A stretch of 20,405 nucleotides of DNA, taken from NCBI GenBank assembly GCA_003446295.1, contig DMBB01000119.1, positions 1-20,405 on the forward strand. Direction: 5' to 3'. Below are positions 6,701 to 13,023 of this stretch, in pieces. Numbering within the stretch: position 1 is the stretch's first letter; each line of letters begins with the position of its first letter. This stretch comes from Erysipelotrichaceae bacterium (GTDB taxonomy: Bacteria; Bacillota_I; Bacilli_A; Erysipelotrichales; Erysipelotrichaceae). The notes under the pieces are model-generated. The model did not search any database, was not told the origin of the DNA, and saw nothing but the letters and a program-made list of their open reading frames with translations. A program made the position numbers and the translations under genes.

Positions 6701-6723
6701 GGAAAGGAAAAAATGACAGCTGA
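6667..6723 (+). CDS. Possible 18-aa leader peptide overlapping the DUF5058 start
   Basis: An ATG at 6667 follows AAGGGG by a short 3-nt gap and opens an 18-codon, highly basic frame (MQKGIKEKIIVRKGKNDS) that stops at 6721-6723, just past the DUF5058 ATG at 6713. Its start codon forms part of stem B's 5' arm. It could couple translation to DUF5058, or be chance in a purine-rich stretch. The frame stays open upstream to 6514, but that longer version has no ribosome binding site. Confidence 0.2.
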   Translation: MQKGIKEKIIVRKGKNDS

Positions 6724-7435
6724 ATATAAAGCATTAGCCAACAGTTGGATCATGTGGGCGGCCTGCCTGCCGGGTGTTGCAATTGTCATCTACCAGGCCT
6801 TCCTGATCTTCAGAAAATCCAAAAATGATGCTCTTCGCATAGGCTTGAGCGAAAAACAGGTTTCTTCATCCATCAGATCAGCAGCGATCACTTCGATCGG
6901 TCCCTGCATGGTCATGATCACAGCCATGCTGGCACTGATGATGTATGACGGCGCACCGTTTGCCTGGCTGCGCACAAACTTTATCGGATCGATCACATAT
7001 GAACTCCAGGGTGCACAGTTCGCTGCCGACGGCATCGGCATTGAACTCGGCAGCTCTGCAATGGACGCAAACTTCCTTGCAACAGCCTGCATCGTTGAAG
7101 CAGGCGGATGTGTCGGATGGGTCATCTTCTCGGCACTGTTCTCCGACAAGATGGAAGTCGTGAACGAGAAGCTTGCAGGCGGAAACATGCTGGCAGTACC
7201 GATCATCGGAACAGGCGCACTGATCGGCGTTTACTGCTCACTGACGATCGACCGTGTTATTCCATACGGCACACAGGTATACGGCGTATTTGCCGGTGCA
7301 TTGGCAATGTACCTGCTGACACTCTATGACAGGAAAGTACATAAGCAGTGGATCAAGGAATGGGGCCTTACCATCTGCATGATTATAGGCATGCTCGTCT
7401 GCACAGTCATCGATCTGATGACAGGAGCTCTTTGA
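6713..7435 (+). CDS. DUF5058 family polytopic membrane protein
   Basis: The 240-aa protein has about six hydrophobic segments (roughly 11-33, 57-78, 122-143, 160-180, 184-205, 217-236). A conserved-looking loop (about 85-120) reads through ITYELQGAQFAADGIGIE and SSAMDANF, between segments two and three. I recognise it as DUF5058, a family of Firmicutes membrane proteins without known function. The start is ATG at 6713 with AAAGGA 4 nt upstream; a TTG at 6695 would overlap stem B of the leader. The next gene starts 15 nt after the stop and encodes another membrane protein of nearly the same size. This suggests a two-subunit membrane complex, plausibly a transporter (inference). Confidence 0.72.
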   Translation: MTAEYKALANSWIMWAACLPGVAIVIYQAFLIFRKSKNDALRIGLSEKQVSSSIRSAAITSIGPCMVMITAMLALMMYDGAPFAWLRTNFIGSITYELQGAQFAADGIGIELGSSAMDANFLATACIVEAGGCVGWVIFSALFSDKMEVVNEKLAGGNMLAVPIIGTGALIGVYCSLTIDRVIPYGTQVYGVFAGALAMYLLTLYDRKVHKQWIKEWGLTICMIIGMLVCTVIDLMTGAL

Positions 7436-7450
7436 GCGGGGGAACATATC

Positions 7451-8158
7451 ATGAATAAAGAACAGGAAAAAGTATATAAAGAGGAATATCTTCCTTACGT
7501 GATCAAGGTAGGCAAGATCACAAGCTGGATCTCACTGCCGCTTATCTTCATTCCCGCGCTGATCGTCGTTCTGGCATTCGGTGCCAGACCTGATCCGGGC
7601 GGAGTCATCACCGGTCTGATCGGATTGTGCTCTGCAATGCTGGCATGGTATATCGTTGACCCTGTCACACTGTATCCGATCCTTCACATCCCGGGCATGT
7701 ACATGACATACCTCTGCGGAAACTCAAAGGAGATCCGTGCACCTGCAGCCACAGCTGCACTGTCTTCCGCAGATGTTGAAGCAGGCACGGAACAGGGAAC
7801 AGTCGTAGCAGGCATCAGTATTGCCATCTCGATCTTCATTTCAGTCGGTACGATGACGATCGTCGCGATCCTTGGCAACGCGATCCTCTCGATCCTGCCG
7901 GATACAGTGCTTCATGCACTGAATTACCTGCTTCCCTCACTGTTCGGCACCATGTGCATGCAGAGGATCCTGCTGGACCCGAAGTCCACACTGATCATTC
8001 TGCCGGCAGCTGTCGTGCTGAAGCTGATGTCAAGAGCCGGATTCTTCAAATTCCTGCCGTTCGGCGGCGGTTATGCACAGATCCTGCTCTGCGTCATCGT
8101 CGGCGTCATCGTCGCAAGAAACGTACATAAGGATAAGATCAAGCCTGCAGGAAAATAA
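7451..8158 (+). CDS. Polytopic membrane protein, predicted partner of DUF5058 protein
   Basis: The 235-aa protein has a charged N-terminus (about 1-20) followed by five or six hydrophobic segments (about 24-44, 51-72, 118-145, 155-170, 179-193, 207-222). A soluble-looking stretch at about 90-116 (NSKEIRAPAATAALSSADVE) separates the second and third. I do not recognise a named family. The strong GGGGGA ribosome binding site at 7438-7443, the 15-nt gap after DUF5058 and the matching size argue that the two proteins are made together. The division of a transporter into two small membrane proteins recalls SpmA/SpmB-like pairs, but I see no sequence similarity to them. The product is very likely in the cytoplasmic membrane; function is unknown. 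Confidence 0.72.
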   Translation: MNKEQEKVYKEEYLPYVIKVGKITSWISLPLIFIPALIVVLAFGARPDPGGVITGLIGLCSAMLAWYIVDPVTLYPILHIPGMYMTYLCGNSKEIRAPAATAALSSADVEAGTEQGTVVAGISIAISIFISVGTMTIVAILGNAILSILPDTVLHALNYLLPSLFGTMCMQRILLDPKSTLIILPAAVVLKLMSRAGFFKFLPFGGGYAQILLCVIVGVIVARNVHKDKIKPAGK

Positions 8159-8178
8159 CGGCTGGAAAGAAGGAAAAC

Positions 8179-8874
8179 ATGGATGAATTCAATGAGCGTG
8201 TACACGCATATATCGCCGCCAGATACTATGAACAGCTGACGGAAAAATTCGGGGAACGCGGAAAGAAAGCGTTTATCCACGCAACCCAGTATTACGCAGA
8301 ACAGCGCGGCAGAAGAATGGCGCAAAGAGCGATCCGCGACGGGAAAGAACTGACGTACCAGACATACCAGGAATATGGTGAATGGGTCAATACAGACTAC
8401 TCAGTTGAGAACGGATGGTCCAACCAGGCGACTGTCACAAACTGGGCACCCGACCTGGAAACACATATCACAAGATGCCCGTGGCACACGCAGTTCAAAG
8501 AAATGGGTCTTGTTGAAGCAGGCCATACATACTGCGCGCATCTGGACAATTCGATCTGCAGGGGATTCAATCCCTATATCACATATGATGTGCTCCAGAC
8601 ACTTCATAAATCCGACTACTGCATCCATATCCTCAGGAATGTCAATTATGAGGTAGGCGAAAGCCATCCGAAGAAAAAGGAATACCTGAAGAACTTTGAA
8701 TATCACTGCGCACACTCATTCTGGTCCTATGCGGAAGTAACAGAAGCGATCTTCCTGTCAGAAGGAAAAGAGGTCGTTGAGAATGTACTGAAGGCATTTA
8801 CCGAAGACTACGGTCAGGAAATGGCTGATACTCTGATAAAATACAGAAATACAAACTTCAACGTATGTGACTGA
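8179..8874 (+). CDS. L-2-amino-thiazoline-4-carboxylate (ATC) hydrolase family protein
   Basis: The 231-aa soluble protein matches the ATC_hydrolase family in its central signature: TRCPWH (98-103), KEMGLVEAGHTYCAHLD (107-123) and SICRGFNP (125-132). C100, H103, C119, H121, D123 and C127 cluster there, and a metal site is possible but unproven. The founding activity, in Pseudomonas, opens the thiazoline ring of L-ATC to S- or N-carbamoyl-L-cysteine on the way to cysteine. Many members in gut Firmicutes sit beside unrelated genes, so the substrate here may differ. It is the last gene of the DUF5058 operon, 20 nt after the membrane protein, with an AGAAGGAA site and a strong terminator downstream. 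A transporter-plus-hydrolase unit is the natural inference. Confidence 0.78.
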   Translation: MDEFNERVHAYIAARYYEQLTEKFGERGKKAFIHATQYYAEQRGRRMAQRAIRDGKELTYQTYQEYGEWVNTDYSVENGWSNQATVTNWAPDLETHITRCPWHTQFKEMGLVEAGHTYCAHLDNSICRGFNPYITYDVLQTLHKSDYCIHILRNVNYEVGESHPKKKEYLKNFEYHCAHSFWSYAEVTEAIFLSEGKEVVENVLKAFTEDYGQEMADTLIKYRNTNFNVCD

Positions 8875-8892
8875 TCGATATGATTATAAAAG

Positions 8893-8920
8893 GATGACCC
8901 AGATCCGGTCATCTTTTTTT
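8893..8920 (+). terminator. Intrinsic terminator of the DUF5058 operon
   Basis: GATGACC (8893-8899) and GGTCATC (8907-8913) form a 7-bp stem with a 7-nt loop, followed by seven T's. Confidence 0.85.
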
Positions 8921-8941
8921 CTGCACATGGCAGCCTGGAGA

Positions 8942-8947
8942 TATAAT
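8942..8947 (+). promoter_or_regulatory. -10 box for the small membrane protein gene
   Basis: A consensus TATAAT lies 31 nt before the preferred start, downstream of the operon terminator. No convincing -35 is visible, because the region overlaps the terminator T-tract. If it is used, transcription would start near 8954 and exclude the upstream ATG at 8948 as a start. Confidence 0.4.
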
Positions 8948-8977
8948 ATGATCAATAAGATGGGAGAAATAAAGACT

Positions 8978-9295
8978 ATGATCATCTGGCTGATCGTTAT
9001 GATCCCCTGCAGTCTGCTGTTCTGCGGGCTGGGAATATATGCGTGGAAAAGAAAAGACCCGATGTGGTTTTACAGCGGGACTGAAGTCAAACGGGAAGAG
9101 ATCAGGGACATACCTGCCTATAACAGGGCAAACGGGATCATGTGGCTTTGTTTAGGTGCTTTCTTATGCCTGTGTACGGTCCTTGGTGCAATGCACTCGA
9201 AAGCCGGAGGATTCCTCCTGATAGGCGGAATGATCGCTGCACTTCCTCTGCTGCCGATGACGTTCACCAGAATCTACAACAAGTATAAAGCGTGA
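8978..9295 (+). CDS. Small membrane protein, three hydrophobic segments
   Basis: The 105-aa protein has a hydrophobic start (about residues 2-22) and two further segments in the C-terminal half. Between them is a polar loop reading KRKDPMWFYSGTEVKREEI and then DIPAYNRANGIMW. This loop pattern (PMWFxSG...AYNxxNGIMW) recurs in small uncharacterised Firmicutes membrane proteins. I chose ATG 8978 with GGGAG at 8962-8966, 11 nt upstream. ATG 8948, with GGAG at 8937-8940, would add ten polar residues but lies at the predicted transcription start. The frame open to 8867 runs through the terminator and is not credible. It stands alone between two terminators. No function can be assigned. Confidence 0.65.
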   Translation: MIIWLIVMIPCSLLFCGLGIYAWKRKDPMWFYSGTEVKREEIRDIPAYNRANGIMWLCLGAFLCLCTVLGAMHSKAGGFLLIGGMIAALPLLPMTFTRIYNKYKA

Positions 9296-9343
9296 CGCGG
9301 AATATTACAGTCCGCGCAGACGACCTGATAATTCCTTACAATG

Positions 9344-9382
9344 AAAAGATGATCTGACTGTATGATCGTGATCATCTTTTTT
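9344..9382 (+). terminator. Intrinsic terminator after the small membrane protein gene
   Basis: AAAAGATGATC (9344-9354) and GATCATCTTTT (9370-9380) form an 11-bp perfect stem with a 15-nt loop, and the T-run extends to 9382. The A-tract/T-tract symmetry would allow action in both directions. A 6-bp inverted repeat CGCGGA/TCCGCG (9296-9316) lies just after the stop codon. Confidence 0.75.
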
Positions 9383-9435
9383 ATGCGTTTTGACACATAT
9401 ATAACCTGCTGTAAAGTCAAATCAGACAGGCTGTA

Positions 9436-9444
9436 TGTTATAAT
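9436..9444 (+). promoter_or_regulatory. Extended -10 promoter for the FHA-ABC operon
   Basis: TGT precedes TATAAT (9439-9444), forming an extended -10. No good -35 sits 16-18 bp upstream; the TTGACA at 9390-9395 is too far away. The predicted leader is about 20 nt. Confidence 0.5.
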
Positions 9445-9471
9445 GGGCAACATGTAAGGGGATTAAATAAT

Positions 9472-10707
9472 ATGTCAGAGCCGGATTTGAATATAAAACC
9501 AAAGCAGAGTACCGAAACAGAAATGAAGGTAGTCGATAACAGTAAAAAGAAAAAGGGCAGGTTCACACTGTTTGTGATCCTGGCTGCTTTGCTGGTCGTT
9601 GCCTGCGCAGCCGGTTATTTCGTGATCCAGGACAAGAAGAAAACGATCAATCTTGAAGACTACGTTATGATGCCTTCCTATACCGGACTGAACGGGGAAG
9701 CTTCGATCGAAAAGATCGAGCTTGATCAGACCACGCTTGAAAAGAAGGTGCATGAAATTCTCGGGGAAGATGAATATGTTGATATATACGACCTGGTTTC
9801 ACGCATCAGCCTGGGTTATAACCAGAACCTGGATTCACTGTCCAACAATGATGAAATAACCGTCACACTGAACTATGACAAAAGCGCTTTGAAGAACGCG
9901 TTTAAGATCAACTTCACCGGAACGGAGAAGGTGTTTGTCGTAGCCGGCCTGCTCGATTATGTTGATATGGATCCATTCGAAGATCTCAGCATCCTGTTTG
10001 AGGGCACAGCGCCTCTGGCAAAAGTAAGTAAGTTTGTCTCCGACAATCCGATCTTCTCATACGGCAAGTTCTATGCTCTGAAAGTCAACGGAAAAGATGC
10101 GAACGATGCCCTGATGGATATCGGTGATGTACTGACGATCGAACTGTCAGATGACGGTGTGAAGGCAATGAAGGACAGAGGTTTTGTACCCAGCAATATG
10201 TCTGTTTCCTATACGTTAAGCAAGACCGACGTGAACTGGTACCTGACCTCCGCTTCAGAACTGCAGGAAGCCACATTCGAAAAACTGAAGGCGCAGGGAA
10301 AAGATGAATGCATCGCTAATTTCGCAAAGAAGAATCTGAACTATGAACCGGAATATGTGAAAGCGTATGTGCTGATCCCCAAGGATGACAAATGGGGCAG
10401 AAACTGTGTATCCCATCTGGTGCTCGTCTATAAATATGAGGTACCGGCAGAAACAGATGAACCTGCTGAGACAGATGAAGAAGCAGCAGAAACAGAACCG
10501 GCAGAAGTTCTGACGGAAACAAGATACATTGCGATCGAAACACCTGCTGTCGTCAACCTGAAGCTGGCAGACGCAGAGCAGAAGACACCCGAACAGACAT
10601 ACACTCCTGACTTCTCCGGATCATATTATTACGATGATCCTGACGCCCTGTATACAGACCGTATCCAGAAAAATGTTGCTGATTATACATATGAGGAGAT
10701 CCAATAA
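9472..10707 (+). CDS. Single-pass membrane protein with large extracytoplasmic region, FHA-ABC operon
   Basis: The 411-aa protein has a polar, lysine-rich cytoplasmic tail (1-30), one membrane segment (about 31-52) and a roughly 360-residue outside part. Two successive units share a pattern seen in cell-surface proteins of Firmicutes. One starts near 60 (INLEDYVMMPSYTGLNGEA, then LSNNDEITVTLNY). The other starts near 167 (DPFEDLSILFEGTAPLAKV, then MDIGDVLTIEL). Residues about 290-323 and 350-410 are less clear. A short acidic repeat of PAETDE type occupies about 325-345 and looks like a linker. No cysteine follows the membrane segment at a lipobox position. The ABC ATPase gene begins 9 nt after the stop, so the protein may be an accessory or sensor subunit of the exporter (inference). 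Confidence 0.72.
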   Translation: MSEPDLNIKPKQSTETEMKVVDNSKKKKGRFTLFVILAALLVVACAAGYFVIQDKKKTINLEDYVMMPSYTGLNGEASIEKIELDQTTLEKKVHEILGEDEYVDIYDLVSRISLGYNQNLDSLSNNDEITVTLNYDKSALKNAFKINFTGTEKVFVVAGLLDYVDMDPFEDLSILFEGTAPLAKVSKFVSDNPIFSYGKFYALKVNGKDANDALMDIGDVLTIELSDDGVKAMKDRGFVPSNMSVSYTLSKTDVNWYLTSASELQEATFEKLKAQGKDECIANFAKKNLNYEPEYVKAYVLIPKDDKWGRNCVSHLVLVYKYEVPAETDEPAETDEEAAETEPAEVLTETRYIAIETPAVVNLKLADAEQKTPEQTYTPDFSGSYYYDDPDALYTDRIQKNVADYTYEEIQ

Positions 10708-10716
10708 AGGATTATG

Positions 10717-12180
10717 ATGAACCCGGTATTATTTGTAATTGCCAGCAATCAGATCATTACGCATGAGATCACTTCGGAAAATACCGTGATCGGCAAGGAC
10801 AGTCTTTTTTCCAAGGTCAGTCTTTCACTGCCGGGCAGTTATATTCCTGCAAAAACAGGAAGAATCATGAAGGAAAACGGTCAGTGGAAATATATTGATC
10901 TGCAGAATAAAATACCTGTTTATCTGAATAAGAAAAGAATATCCAAAGAAGCTGTTCTCAAACCGGATGATGTTTTAAGTTTTGTCAATCCTTCATTCAG
11001 CAGTGATGACGATGCCGTCAGCATTCTTTTCACTGAAGAAAGATCCTGGAAAGAAAACAGATGGCTGGTAAAGCCGTTCAACAATTCCCTGGCAGAAAAC
11101 CTGGATCAGGATGTCTTCTATCTGCAGGATGGTGACTGGCATATCAGAAATACGGAAGGCAATGTATATCTGAATCAGTCTCCGGCGGAAAATGACCGGC
11201 CGGTTGCGGTACTGGACCATATCCGTAAAGGCACACGTGATTATTTCGTTCTGCTGTCAAAGATGATCATCAAAGAATCACCGGAAGAAAACAGTTCCGT
11301 ACAGCCGGCTGAAGGATCTTCTGAGCCTGATGAAAGCCTGGACGTGCATATCATCAAGCGGACTCTCGGCAGTATGGTACTGCTGAAGGATGTCCGGTTC
11401 CGTGTCCTGCCGGGTGAAATGGTGCTTGTCATCGGCGGTTCGGGTGCCGGAAAAACCACTTTGATCAATGCGATCAAAGGCGATGAAAAGGCACAGGAAG
11501 CCAGGGTCATCTACTGCGGTCATGATGTATACGACAGCAGCCAGTACAGGATCATACAGAGACAGATCGGTTATGTCCCGCAGAAAGACACATTGCTGTT
11601 GGGGGATACCGTATATAAAACGATCGAAGATGCCGCAAGAATGGCAAACCTCGAAAACGTATCGGACAGCACTGTCCTGAAGGGATATGTTGAGGATGCG
11701 TTAAAAGTCTTTTCGCTTCAGCATGAAAAGAACAAGCTCGTCAGCAAACTCAGTGGCGGTGAAAAGAAAAGATTGTCTACTGCCAAGGCATATATCAAAC
11801 AGCCGAGCCTGTTCTTCCTGGATGAGCCCGACTCCGGTCTTGACGAAAACTCGAAAAACCAGCTTCTGGACATCCTTCATTCGATCGCGCATGATGAGAA
11901 CAGGATCGTCATCGTTATTTCCCACTACAGCCTGGAATACGGTCCGAAATTTGAAAAAGAGGAAAACTATAAGGAACATTACGATAAAGTCGTAGTGCTT
12001 GCCAAAGACAGCAATGACACCGGAAGACTTGCTTTCTTCGGGACACCGCATGACGCCTGTGAATTCTTCGAAACAGAATCACTCAAGGAGATCATCAGCA
12101 GGATCGAACCGCCGGAGAAACACGGTGAAGGATTGGCGGAATACTTCATAGAGAAATTCAATACATCCAGAGGTGATTAA
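10717..12180 (+). CDS. ABC transporter ATPase with degenerate FHA-like N-terminal region (ABCG-like)
   Basis: The 487-aa protein starts with about 190 residues before the ATPase (numbering here counts from the ATG at 10714). Residues about 24-92 fit a forkhead-associated fold: VIGKDSLFSKVSLSL, KYIDLQNKIPVYLNKKRI and LKPDDVLSF. The usual phosphothreonine-binding SxxH is replaced by AKTGRI. A second stretch (about 115-185) with DGDWHIRNTEGNVYLNQ could be another degenerate copy. The ATPase has Walker A GGSGAGKTT (241-249), Q290, signature LSGGE (346-350), Walker B LFFLDEP and H404. FHA-fused ATPases of this type, such as Rv1747 of Mycobacterium, pair with ABC-2 permeases and are tuned by Ser/Thr phosphorylation. 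ATG 10717 has better spacing from AAAGGA (5 nt) than ATG 10714 (2 nt). The permease gene follows after 3 nt. Confidence 0.83.
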   Translation: MNPVLFVIASNQIITHEITSENTVIGKDSLFSKVSLSLPGSYIPAKTGRIMKENGQWKYIDLQNKIPVYLNKKRISKEAVLKPDDVLSFVNPSFSSDDDAVSILFTEERSWKENRWLVKPFNNSLAENLDQDVFYLQDGDWHIRNTEGNVYLNQSPAENDRPVAVLDHIRKGTRDYFVLLSKMIIKESPEENSSVQPAEGSSEPDESLDVHIIKRTLGSMVLLKDVRFRVLPGEMVLVIGGSGAGKTTLINAIKGDEKAQEARVIYCGHDVYDSSQYRIIQRQIGYVPQKDTLLLGDTVYKTIEDAARMANLENVSDSTVLKGYVEDALKVFSLQHEKNKLVSKLSGGEKKRLSTAKAYIKQPSLFFLDEPDSGLDENSKNQLLDILHSIAHDENRIVIVISHYSLEYGPKFEKEENYKEHYDKVVVLAKDSNDTGRLAFFGTPHDACEFFETESLKEIISRIEPPEKHGEGLAEYFIEKFNTSRGD

Positions 12181-12183
12181 CGC

Positions 12184-13023
12184 ATGAACGCATCAATGGG
12201 AGAACAGATCAGAATATATTTCGGCAAAAACGGCCGGATCTTCTTCAACGAAAAAAAATACATCAGTATTATCCTGTCGACCGTATTAATGACATTGATG
12301 ATCGGCATGGTCACGGGATCGGAAATGTTTGCGCAGTACTCCGCAACAAGGAACGGTGCTTTCGCCTTGGTCTGCGCCTGCATCTGGATCGGCATCTTCA
12401 ATTCCATCCAGTCCATCTGCAAGGAACGGGCAACCATCAAGGAAGAAAAGCGCAATAACGGCCTGGACCTGATGGCATACACCTTGGCGCATGTCCTGTT
12501 TGACGCGATCATCTGCTTCTGTGAAGCACTGCTTGTAACGCTGATCATCTTCCTGCTGAAAAAGAACAACATCCAGGGGGAGTCATCATTCCCGACAATC
12601 ACCATACTGAAATATCTGTTTACGTTCTTCCTGGTTATTTTTTCCTCGGATGTGTTCGGACTGGCTGCTTCCGCTTTTGCGGTAAACACAGAGGTCGCCA
12701 TGACGATCATGCCGTTCCTGCTGATCGTACAGTTACTGCTGTCAGGATTCGTATTCTCCCTGGACGGCGTCATGAAAGCACTGTCAAACGCCACCATCAG
12801 TAAATGGGGACTGAATGCCATATGCATTGCGGCAGATGTCAATCATCTCTCCGTACCCTCGGACAACTACATCATGGCAGCCCTGAAGAATGATTACTAC
12901 GACCAGTACAATCCCAAATCGTTTCATCTGCTCAGAATCTGGCTGATCCTGCTGCTGATCACGGTCATTCTTGTCCTGCTGACAAGGCTGTTCATATCGA
13001 CAGTGGAACGGGACAAACGTTAG
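12184..13023 (+). CDS. ABC-2 type (ABCG-like) permease
   Basis: The 279-aa protein has about six membrane segments (roughly 27-44, 59-78, 103-125, 142-167, 172-192, 250-272). A cytoplasmic loop (SICKERATIKEEKRNNGL, about 77-94) is the coupling-helix region typical of ABCG/ABC2_membrane permeases. Between segments five and six lies an outside region of about 55 residues. With the ATPase encoded 3 nt upstream it should form an exporter, probably as a dimer of half-transporter pairs. AGGTGA at 12171-12176 lies inside the 3' end of the ATPase gene. What it exports is not evident. The stop overlaps the convergent tmcAL gene by 4 nt, so a terminator for this operon has to lie inside tmcAL. Confidence 0.83.
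   Translation: MNASMGEQIRIYFGKNGRIFFNEKKYISIILSTVLMTLMIGMVTGSEMFAQYSATRNGAFALVCACIWIGIFNSIQSICKERATIKEEKRNNGLDLMAYTLAHVLFDAIICFCEALLVTLIIFLLKKNNIQGESSFPTITILKYLFTFFLVIFSSDVFGLAASAFAVNTEVAMTIMPFLLIVQLLLSGFVFSLDGVMKALSNATISKWGLNAICIAADVNHLSVPSDNYIMAALKNDYYDQYNPKSFHLLRIWLILLLITVILVLLTRLFISTVERDKR

Noticed and set aside
12177..12842. 221-codon frame on the minus strand across the permease gene
   Set aside because: It mirrors a clear ABC-2 permease; the antisense frame is open because of codon usage, and its start has no binding site.
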